A stretch of DNA of 64,000 nt from the NCBI RefSeq assembly GCF_010093535.1, contig NW_022985174.1:366596-430595 (forward strand), written 5' to 3'. The notes beneath the pieces are model-generated. The model saw nothing but the letters and a program-made list of their open reading frames with translations, was not told the origin of the DNA and made no database searches. Position 1 is the stretch's first letter; each line of letters opens with the position of its first letter. Source of the DNA: Lindgomyces ingoldianus (lineage: Eukaryota > Ascomycota > Dothideomycetes > Pleosporales > Lindgomycetaceae). This document shows, piece by piece, positions 25,191 to 34,315 of this stretch. Both the position numbers and the translations under genes were made by a program.

Positions 25191-26602
25191 CTAGGGTTCA
25201 TTGCAGTATCCTTCCAAGAAGTTCACGGTCAGTTTGTTTCTTTTCTCTTTCAGTAATGTCTCTCTTCCTTTCTCTAGAAGCTTCGTCACATCTTGCCGAC
25301 AGTCTGATTGTTTTAGCCGATCACTCTAATTCTTATAAGAAATGGATGACATACCTAAATACAGTCCTCTCAAATCCTTGCCTCTTCCCGACGCTAGAAA
25401 TGCACACGTCTGCCCGCATAGTGCTGGGGGATCCTTGAAAAGTTCCATGAAGAATTTCTCGTCTCGCACATCCCCGTATTTTTCAAGGACGTCTTTTTTT
25501 GCCGCCGCTAGGTTCGGGTTATCAGCTGTGTTCCCAGATTCCAGAAACTTGTTGTGCAGGAAGAACAAAGCAAGGAGGACTAATGGACGTACATCCACCC
25601 ATTCCAGTGAGCACGCCACCAGGATGCAGAGCATAGAGATGGATGGCTGGATCGAGGTTGTCTAGAGCCATCTCCATTTGCAGGGTATGTGTAGCCCGGA
25701 TGAGAGCAGCTTTCGAAGTAACCTTCATTTGATATCATTAGCAGGCAGGAAACCCAAGGGAAAGATGCGAAGATACGTACATAGCCTAGCGTCTACCAAC
25801 GTGGAGTCATAAGTCAGCAAATATTTTGAAAGGGGGGTTTGTTCCATCCATGTTCAGTCTCAAAACACACTGTGCCTATCCTAAACACCACCTAGGTAGC
25901 ATCTCAGACGCTTGTAGTAAGTATGAAATAGGACAACAAATGTGTACAAGGGATTTCTTACCATTGGTACATCTACAGTGCCGCTTCTCGACGCAATGTT
26001 GATGATGCATCCGCCACCTCGCTCACGCATCCGAGGTAGCATGGTGTGGATTGTGAGTAGGGGCTTTTGGCATCATTAAAATGAGCGAATCACCTAAGGA
26101 GAAGGGAGAATGGGGATATACCGCTTTGAAGTTGACCTCAATCTGACGCCAGAAGTCATCAAAAGTCGACATGATGAGAGGTCTTTGATCTAGGATACCA
26201 GCATTGTTGACCAGTACTCTACCTCGCATTAGGTCACGAAACTAATTAAACACATGCGTCTGAGACTCACTCAATGGGACCTAGCTCCTTCTCAACGCTA
26301 TCAAACGTCTCAACAACCGCCTTTTGATCAGAGACATCACAAGCGTAAGCCTCAACTTTCACCCCATGGGCTTTACATGCTTCCTTCGTCTGCGCCATAT
26401 TTTCGACCTTAAGGTCGAGTATTGCAACATCTGCTCCTGACATGGCAAGAGATTCTGCAATGGCAGCACCAATGCCCCTCCCAGCACCCGTTACGACGGC
26501 GACTTTGCCTCCATTCGCGCCTTTCAATGTATCAGGTGATATGGCTGGATAGGGGTCATGTTGGAGAGGGAGCGTGGAGTAGCCGAATTCGCCCGGATCC
26601 AT
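25191..26602 (-). CDS. Short-chain dehydrogenase/reductase with a 12-nt micro-exon
   Basis: NAD(P)-dependent oxidoreductase of the classical SDR fold, substrate unknown. Seven exons: complement(join(25191..25303,25355..25507,25593..25722,25781..25792,25962..26063,26122..26218,26271..26602)), 312 residues. Motifs: cofactor TGAGRGIG at 38-45, NNAG at 115-118, catalytic Ser168 in NIASRSG, Tyr181 and Lys185 in GYVTSK. Exon 4 is only 12 nt (ACGCTAGGCTAT = TLGY) and carries the catalytic Tyr. The last intron (51 nt) restores LYLDCRQDV and the ending NFLEGYCNEP typical of a fungal SDR subgroup. The least certain junction is the 85-nt intron 25508..25592, where a 45-nt alternative breaks the frame. 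Introns of 169 and 58 nt flank the micro-exon. The gene is probably functional because all joins keep frame. Confidence 0.85.
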
Positions 26603-27089
26603 GTTGTACTTTTTGGGGTTAACGAGGTAGGAATTGACGCGTTAGTGCAAGTTTCGTTGAATAAACCTCTGCACATGTCATGTATATATTCACGTTGAAT
26701 GTAGACTCGAAATGCGGGGTGTACCTAATGTTTTTCCCCCGCAGTCTCCATGTGGGGCAATTTGGGGTACACCTCGCAGGAGGGCCAGTGTGAGATATGA
26801 TACGAGATTGTGTCGATATGTAACTTGTATCTATTTCTACAGATCTTTTGTGAGGAATTTCATACAAAGTCCAATATACGCGATGAAGGAAACCTCTATG
26901 AACGAGGTCTAAGCTAGTTTTCGAACTACTAAATTGCTCCAAGAGCACCCCTTGGACAAAAATGTTGAAAGAATGAACACGAAAATGCCTTCTCAAATCG
27001 ATTAACATCTAGGATCGGTCCTGCGGATTAAAATACCTTTAAATCTACTAAGACCACCTCCATTTCCTACCTAGGCACAAACTTCCTAT
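26603..27089. other. Intergenic; SDR promoter and GH31 relic 3' flank
   Basis: About 490 bp. The minus-strand 129-codon frame at 26619..27008 lacks any family signal. No TATA box of good quality seen before the SDR start. Confidence 0.45.
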
Positions 27090-29040
27090 ACGTCTAGTTT
27101 CTTCCCACCTTTTGTGGCCAACACTCCGCCACAGACGCTACCACCCCGTCCCGCAATCGTAATGTTCGCAAGCGGATTCAAGTCCTTGTAGGCGGTGGTA
27201 CTAGTAGTCGAAAGGGGTCTAATCAGCAAACGAAAACTATGTTACGCAGCCAGATGATACCTTAAGCCATACGAAGGGGGTCTTGCTTGATCTCCTGGGC
27301 CCGCGCCGGCCCGAGGCAAACGCCGTCACCCAAATACAATTTTTCTCCGCTTTTCCCTCCTCATCTAGCGCTATAACCGAATTCCGAGGATTGATTGCCG
27401 TCATCTTCTTCCGGCATTTGGCTCAGAATAATGCTACTAGTCTTGACATTCACAGGAATGTGCACTGGTGGTGTGTCGAGCGTGACATTATATCCGCTTG
27501 AGTATTTGATGTCGTTGTAAGTATACCATTTCGTTCCTTGGCCAATACTTAGGAAGACTCCTGGGGAGGCTCGAAGGATAGGGGCTAGGGTAGTGGTGAT
27601 GAGGATCCTGAGACCAAGCATGAACTGGTTGTCAATTGCTCTTAGAAGCTCTTCGTGAAGAAAGTACCACGCTAGAGCATGCAATATCGGAGCGACTTCT
27701 GCATAGTCTTTATAGAAGATAGTGTACCAGTACGGGAAGAGAGAAAATCGTACGGGTAGGGCTAGTCTTGTTCGTTTCGCAGTAGTAGCGCAACGAAAGT
27801 CTTCTTGTGCTCTTGTATTCTGCAAATTTTGGTTGCAATAAAGAGGGGAGGAGGCGCTCTGCATTCAGTGCATCTAAAGCCCCATATCCGTGGTACTAGT
27901 AAGCCCGCATGCTTCGACACCAAAGTATAGAACAACGGCAACACTAAAATAAAGGCTTATGGGATAGTTATACGAATGGTTCCCCAACGAAAATTGGTGT
28001 CGTCACCCTAGTGGCCAGTCAAGTTCCCACTTCCAGCTGATATAGGTCTAGAGAGGAAGAAGGGACGCTTCCTAGGATATATATCGAGAAGGGAGTGATC
28101 CGTTGCGTTTTCGCTGACGTAGCTGTATCGATTGTGTAAGCCATATTCTGTGGTATTGTAGTAGTCATTGTGCGCTGCATGCAGCGCAAAAGCTTCATTT
28201 TCTCAGGAGTGACCGTAAAGGGTAAGATTTAGTGCACATGGCTGGAACGTAATATTCTTTACACAGGGTGTTAGAGTATTGAGAGTGACAGTTGGCGTCC
28301 CAGCTGCTGTGCTCAGAGTTGGACAGGTGGAGGCTGGGGAGGTAGATACGGTACTTGCAGATGTGACATCAAATGACTGTTAATCATGATTGATTTGCCC
28401 ATACTCAATAGGTAATTTGAACGGTGCCTGAACTAGGTTAAGGTGTGGAAGGGGTGAGCCACAGCTACTGATGCAACATGAAGAGATATCATTGATGTCG
28501 AGCCAGTGGCCGTGGTGTTGCAACAATTGTTTAGTATAGAATTTTTGTGCGGATTCAAGAGGAAATTCCGGTAATGGACTGAAGCAAGGCCACCGATTTA
28601 TCGACGTAGTAACCTTCATCACCATTCCCTTTGCGGGCGGGGATCCATAGTTCATCGCCGCGATAGCTAGGTGGTTCGTCAGTCTCATTTGTAGATCTGT
28701 TAGGATCAAGAGTCAGAATTCCGTGCTGTCCAGTTACATGAAATCTTACAAGGTATCCTTGGGATGCTAATACCAGGTACGTGTTTTTGTTGCTAGAGCA
28801 TATCCGGAATGGGTCAAGATAATCCAAGTCAGTCCAGATTCCCTCGGGTCCAATGCTTACCTTTGACAGCCATCAACAATATATTGTAAGATGCTCCAAT
28901 TTTGATCATCAACAGGTTTGATGAAAGTTGAGGGCCCCGGAAGGCTGCATGGCAAGTGGATGGATGATACCAACCTGTTGTTGAACCAGTGCTTTGCCCG
29001 GTGTTGGGTCACTGGAAAAATAGGGATCGAAACTGTCTAC
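27090..29040 (-). pseudogene. Decayed GH31 alpha-glucosidase (AgdA type), 5' end lost
   Basis: Translating the minus strand in shifting frames recovers the family in order. About 29036-28918: GKALVQQQVG, MQPSGALNFHQT. About 28850-28560: GIWTDLDYLDPFR, GQHGILTLDPN, YRGDELW. About 28540-28420: nucleophile region HWLDINDISS followed by CISSCG. About 28380-28240: a Ser/Thr/Pro-rich insert ending TLTPCVKN. About 28130-27990: NRYSYVSENAT, KRPFFLSRPISAGSGN, then an in-frame stop where the family has Trp. About 27760-27400: RFSLFPYWYTIFY, ILHALAWYF, TKWYTYNDIKYS, VTLDTPPVHIPV. About 27380-27100: SVIALDEEGKAEK and LNPLANITIAG. Several stops and frameshifts separate these blocks, and the first third of the enzyme is missing. 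Live enzymes of this type split alpha-1,4-glucosides outside the cell. Confidence 0.88.
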
Positions 29041-29359
29041 AATGGTGTGCTAAGTTAGACTATTCAGATGCATAATTTATTCCCGATTGTTTAGGTTGCG
29101 GCAGTAGATTATATGGGATTTCGATAAGCTGTTTACATATCTCGTCTCTGGGTACACTGAATGCATCCACTAGCTAATCATTCATCTCGCTGTGCTCTTT
29201 CTTGTCGTCGGTCCATACAAGCGAAACTTTGAGATATATTCCTTAGATTCTACGCCAGACGCTGGGCCTGGAACAGATGTAACTTTCCATCTCCAAGGAA
29301 GCGTCAAGCCAATATAGGGAGTGTAACCGTTCATTCAATGCCAGCCTCCTATGAATGAT

Positions 29360-29540
29360 CTAGGTAGGTGAGAATGGAGGATTGAAGGTGTATCTGATTG
29401 CGAACAGAGTACCTGAAGGAACCTCAAGATTTATCGTGACCGCGTTTGCTGGTACTGCTGAGTCTAGTGCTCGTCACTATCATGTCCACCGAGGGGTGCC
29501 CCGTCGACGACGATAACCACCTCGAGCTCAGGCACGTAAG
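29360..29540 (-). pseudogene. Fragment of a second DUF7918-like gene (N-terminal part)
   Basis: On the minus strand ELEVVIVVDGAPLGGHDSDE is followed by a stop and, in another frame, by VTINLEVPSGTLFAIRYTF and NPPFSPT. This matches the first 70 residues of the more complete DUF7918-like gene at 30833..32001 (VEILVDGSPLPE, VTKYIE, SGSEFQVR-like). A pyrimidine-rich stretch just upstream (about 29575-29660) looks like an old leader. Nothing of the rest of the domain is evident; the sequence runs into the GH31 relic on the same strand. Confidence 0.6.
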
Positions 29541-30832
29541 GAAAGATTACTATTGTGGCTGAAGGCTACGGAGAACGAGAGAAGTTGAAGGTGATCTGGG
29601 AAAAGATGAACAGAAGAAGGAAGAAAGAAGGAAGAAGAACAGACGGGTTAGCGTTTGATAGGAAATTCGGCTATGAGAGTATCTGCGTTGATTGTAATTT
29701 TAAAGTGGTGGAGAACCAATAGTAATCAGAAGGAAAGAAATATCCATTAATGGGATGTCCTGTCGACCTACAGGAGATTCTGTTTAATGTATATGATAGT
29801 GTCATTCGCTGACTAGCCCACTACTGAAAAGGCCCTAGTAAGCCCCGGTAAGTAGTGCGGCCATCCGTATGCAACGGAGTAGATTTGAGGCCGTCTGTTG
29901 TTCTGTATTGTTTAACCTGCTTGTAAGTGCTAACTGTACTGAGTAGAGAGGGAGGGTAACTATTAGTACTCCATAACGGATGAATTGATAGATTTTACTG
30001 TAGTGTACGGAGTATAACGGGCTGTTTACAGAGTATCTAACCTAATTAAGAAGTATTAGTAGGTACAGAAGTAAATCAACCCTCTTCTTAAGCTACGTTC
30101 CTCACTATTTTAGTGTACTCTGCTAGCTTAGTTAGCTTAGTGCTTAGTACCTTGTTACGTAGCTAGTTCTTTTGTAGCTCTATAGCCCTAATTGTTATGT
30201 GTGAAACGCGGCAGGATAGTGAACAGGCGCCTTCTCAGAGGCAGATCGACTGACTGAGTTCTAATGCGCTGAGAGGCTCAAGGCTGGCGGGTAACGTACT
30301 AAGAAAAGTAACATTATAAGGTGTATAGAGGGGCTAGGTTACAGTGTTGTGGAGTTCTTAGAAGATTGCTAATAAAACACGCTGGATTAGCATAATCTGC
30401 ATTAATTTCTGGCTACCCTAAGGCGCCTCATGCAGCTACACAGGCACCTCTACTCCACCCAAAATCCATACACACTACCGTAAACGGCTAGTGAAAGGGC
30501 CTCACATACAGTTACTGTACTGATAACCACCTCTATGCTTACTAACTAGTACTAAATTTGATGTACTGCAGTGTTGCACGCCTGTATACTGACGGATGGC
30601 TGCGTTGCTGGCAAGTCCTTGCAAAATCTGACTCTATAACCTTTTAGCAAAAATGACGCCAAGTACCAATCCGTCATTGATTGCGAGAAGAGAGAAGGTA
30701 TCAGACACTAGAAACGCTGAATCAAGGACGAAGTCACTCCGAGGGGGCCGAGGCGAAGTGCCATTGAAAACCGCCCGGCCATAATCTCCACCCTGATCTG
30801 CCCTGAACATGAGGACCCATCGTGACAGTGAT
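29541..30832. other. Gene-free stretch with CT-rich leader relic and TA-rich island
   Basis: About 29575-29660 is a purine-rich run on + (GAAGGAAGAAAGAAGGAAGAA). From about 29930 to 30200 short words recur (TAGCTTAGTTAGCTTAGT, GTACTC, AGTACTCC, GTACGG), with near-absence of CpG, as in decayed repeated DNA. I could not find clear terminal repeats, target-site duplications or a transposase, so no element is named. Confidence 0.4.
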
Positions 30833-32001
30833 TCACGTTAAGTCGACGACCTCCACTCTATCTTTATTGGGGGTGGGCGGTAACTTGCGACGTTTCACGC
30901 TCACGAACGTCACCTCGTCACCTTTGCCATTATTTTCGTTGCCGTCATCTTTTGGGTGTTCCCTCTTGACGCCTTCTTGCCTCATGCGTGCAGCCGCATC
31001 TCGCTTCATTAGAGTTAGTACTCAAAATCTTTAGACACTACAGTAAGGCTCACACGTTGACGCCACAAAAGCTCCCTGGCTTCCTCCAGTGTCAAATCTT
31101 CGACCGGTCTGTCTTCTAGGGGAAGCGGACTTGACGATCGAGGGATAATGCAGAGCGCTTTCAAGGCAACTGGAGGTCCACATTGTGAGCCGTCGAACTA
31201 CGAGAAATAGGGCATTTAAAACACACTTCGGGAGCGATATCTAAAGCAGAAAGAGGCAAATGGCTCCTTCTGCGGTTGAATGTACTCGAACTCGTATACA
31301 GTCCGATTTCGTATTTGCCGCGGCTTCTGTAAGCTGGATTTGATGTTAGTTTCTATCATGGACAAGTAATGGATACCATCCGCTTACCTAACCTCGTGTG
31401 AAAGTGCTTTGCCTTTGAGGACCTTCTCCGAGATCGTTCCAACCGTTGAGATATCTGCCCCGTTGAACGTGTGGCTGTCTTTTTGTTGAAGATTCCTTGT
31501 CTTGTAGAAATAGACTGAGATCTCCCCTATTCTATCCAATGTCTTCTTGAGTTTGTCCCTAACTGGGAGAATACCGGAGTCATCTGGTCTTGAATGTTAA
31601 CATACCTGCTTTGGGAGGAGGGTGCATAACCCGGAGATTCGTCGGGTCTTACCGATTGTAAGCTCTGCGAAGCAAAAGGTCCGCTCAAACCATTGATCAC
31701 GAGCATATGAGGGCACACCACTTTGTATAATGGTACATCCAGCGCCAGCCATGCACTCTTGGTGGGCGAAAGTACCACACACACGTCTTCCATCAAGGTG
31801 AATGTCGACCAAAACCGTAGTGCCAGGGAAAGGGCGAGGGAAGCTAGAACGCACTTGAAATTCTGAGCCAGTTTTGGACTCAATGTATTTGGTGACCGCG
31901 TCCGGTCCTTGCTCTTCTTCATCGTCATGTTACTCCGGGAGCGGCGAACCGTCAACGAGGATCTCGACCTGGTGTCCCGGTTGGTCGTTCAATATCGCCA
32001 T
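30833..32001 (-). pseudogene. DUF7918-like gene, complete except for one in-frame TAA
   Basis: Exons complement(join(30833..31003,31054..31169,31227..31333,31388..31583,31653..32001)), introns 50-69 nt, total 313 codons with a continuous frame except for TAA at 31930..31932 (codon 24). The protein would read through an N-terminal VEILVDGSPLPE, then DDEEEQGPDAVTKYIESKTG, VDIHLDGRRVCGTF, QWFERTFCFAELTI, IGEISVYFYKTRN, SEKVLKGKALSHEVSL, FRYRSR, ALKALCIIPRSSSPLP, LTLEEARELL, and a basic C-terminus ending RVEVVDLT. This order and the VDLT ending match a lineage-expanded fungal family known to me as DUF7918, function unknown. Five intact splice pairs argue that the stop is recent, or a strain-specific or sequence-level change. 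No alternative splice that skips the stop and keeps the conserved DDE stretch was found. Confidence 0.75.
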
Positions 32002-32768
32002 CACGTCTAGAAAGGGTATTAATAATGACTGGCTAATCCAACGAGGAAGAAGTGGTAGAAACGAGGGTTGGACAGAAGAGGAGGTGGATAAAAAGACGAG
32101 AAGATGCGATGAGGGGAAGTGAAACTTGAGGCTTCTAATCGTGCTGAACACGCCATCACGTGACCCCACCAGCTCACCACGAGCACTGCAGGCCGTGTCT
32201 GGAAGATTGATACGCTAGCGTCAAACCCTCCCAACGTCAGCCATCAGCAACACAGCATATAATACGCAAATAAGGTCTATCATTGAAGCTAGAGATAACC
32301 CTCCCGAACATACTGCCAACCGCCCACCCATGAGTATATCGATTGCAAAGAGATTACGCCGACGACATAGAGGGCGAAACTCAGGCCCTCGTCTGTACGC
32401 CCAAAACCCTAGGAAGTAAGGGACACTAAAGATTCCCGATGAACGAATAGATAGACACGCTATGCATCGAATGAAAGCCAGGGTCGTTATCGTGAAAACC
32501 TCCTCCCATGGAAGTGGACAAAACTGTTTGCACTCCAAAATGTGGTATCCCTTCCTAAACGTGCATACGCTATGCAATGCCACGACGATATCCGCAGTGT
32601 TTGACGCAATATGGGAAATTGTAATGAGCAGATGACTCCCTATGCTCATCCAATATCACGGCAATCGCGAGCGAGTATCCCTCCAGCTGTTACTGTCTTT
32701 CCATGTGTCTGCCGTGTTCTATCAATACCGACATCGCCCTTTGCAGACTCGCCAGACATTTCAGTCCG
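32002..32768. other. Intergenic, nothing recognised
   Basis: Upstream of the DUF7918-like gene and downstream of STS1. The 142-codon minus-strand frame (32221..32649) is hydrophobic in places but has no ATG context or family signal that I can support. Confidence 0.45.
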
Positions 32769-33763
32769 TTACCAGGGGCCAACTCGCACAGGCGCACCCA
32801 TACCATAGGTTCCACTCAGCAACTGTTGCCGGATAGATATAGTATCGGCAGGCCCACCTGCGACCGTCGTCGGCGCATTGCTACCCGTCCAGCCCAAGCT
32901 TCCACGCAGCTCATTGACCGCCTCTTGCATGCGGCCGCCTGACTCCTCATTGTGCTTCGCCATCTTCTGATCCCAGTTGCCGTACTGCAACTGTATGCCA
33001 CCAGCGCGCTTCACTGCCTCGCGGATGACTGCTGCCCATGCCTTTGCCATCTCTTCATACGCCTCCGCCTTATGCCGGTTGTGCTGATACGTGTCCCAGT
33101 CAGGAAGACGATGAATGATCTCAGTAGCGCCATCAAGGAATGCTAGCGACGTTGCAGGCTGGGCCTCGTTGGGCGGCAGGAAGTGGGGCGTGAAGTCCTT
33201 CAGGGCGTCAAGAAGCTCGATGAGATTTTGGCGAACACGATTGTAAGAGTAGTCCGACGACGGCCGCCCTCCGAAAGGAAATGCAGCCTGGAAAGCGGAC
33301 TGGTATCTGCCTAGAGTCTCCAGTGTTGACTGGACGCTCGGCCGTGGAGCGGTAGAGACAACTTCGGTGCCGATGTCATGGTGGCGCTGGCAGATGGATT
33401 GCAGGAGGTGCCGCATCTCGTCCGCACTTAGCGTCTCAAGCAGTCGTGGTAGGGGAAGCGGACGGCCGGAAACGTTTGTGCGCATGCGTTTCGTGGAGTG
33501 ACGTGGGAGAGGGCGTGCTGCTACAGCAGGAGACCCAGAAGGGGATGCGGACATGCGATCATCATCTCCGCCGCTGCCTTCGTCGTCCGCCTTGCGCTTT
33601 CTGCTAGACATGGTATTCGACGACGACAGGACTATGGGGACGCAATAGTTAGCTTGTTGCGGGGGGATAGGGGGTGGGTTGGGGGCCTACTAGAGCGGGA
33701 AGGCGAGAGGCGGTTGTTTAGCAGGTGAGGAGGGGGTGCGAAGTGTTGGTTGATGACGTTCAT
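32769..33763 (-). CDS. STS1: Nuclear proteasome tethering factor Sts1/Cut8
   Basis: Sts1 (Cut8 in fission yeast) anchors and imports 26S proteasomes into the nucleus and is itself short-lived. CDS complement(join(32769..33631,33691..33763)), one 59-nt intron, 311 residues. The first exon gives [24 protein letters not shown], the usual N-terminus, and the splice adds the basic [11 protein letters not shown] signal that suits an importin substrate. The Cut8 core follows: [101 protein letters not shown] and [18 protein letters not shown] model starting at the internal ATG (33611) would lose the conserved N-terminus, so the two-exon model is preferred. Confidence 0.92.
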
Positions 33764-34315
33764 GCTTGTTGTGGCCCGCAAACGGATATAGATACGCAGA
33801 GGCTGCGCCGTGGCAAGGGGATCAATATACTCGGTGCAAGTGAAGTAGGTAGCGGGTGGTGATGGTGAAAGCAGTTGTGGTGTTGGTGTTGTGTGCGGAG
33901 AACGGCCGAGAGTTCGTCTTGTTAGCGCACCTGCACAGACCTTCTTCAGCCTTAAGTTTACTTGCCTTCGGCGAACCGACGAGGCTTTCACCCGTGGTCC
34001 AATCACAGCCAGACGGTCATGACACTTCAAAGACAGCTGCACAACTAGCTCATACTGTATTTGCCCGCCATCATCAGTGTTCGCAGACTCTTATCCAAAA
34101 TTGGTCGCCGACTGCCGTTCCTTTTTTAGAAACGGCAGCGCCAGTGCTCGCTTACTGCTGGCATTGCTTCATGCATGCATAAAAGCCCGCTCATTACGAG
34201 CTGCATGAAGGGAAGAAAGGTATCGACCTGATGCCCCGTGAAGATGCCCTAGAATGTGCCCATACCGACGCCGGACTCCCTTAATATACACGCTCGTTGC
34301 AAAACCAAGGCTCCA
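33764..34315. other. Intergenic; STS1 promoter and MTR4 3' flank
   Basis: 550 bp. An inverted repeat-like pair, TTTAGAAACGGCAG against CTGCCGTT, occurs at about 34110-34140. No RNA gene recognised. Confidence 0.45.

Noticed and set aside
24953..25438. 161-codon plus-strand frame
   Set aside because: Antisense across the last SDR exons, which show conserved protein sequence on the other strand.
25548..25592. 45-nt intron in the SDR gene
   Set aside because: Consensus ends look acceptable, but the join breaks the reading frame; the 85-nt intron 25508..25592 keeps it.
26619..27008. 129-codon minus-strand frame upstream of the SDR gene
   Set aside because: No family signal; lies in the SDR promoter.
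29800..30650. Named transposon in the TA-rich stretch
   Set aside because: No transposase frame, terminal repeats or target-site duplication could be shown by eye.
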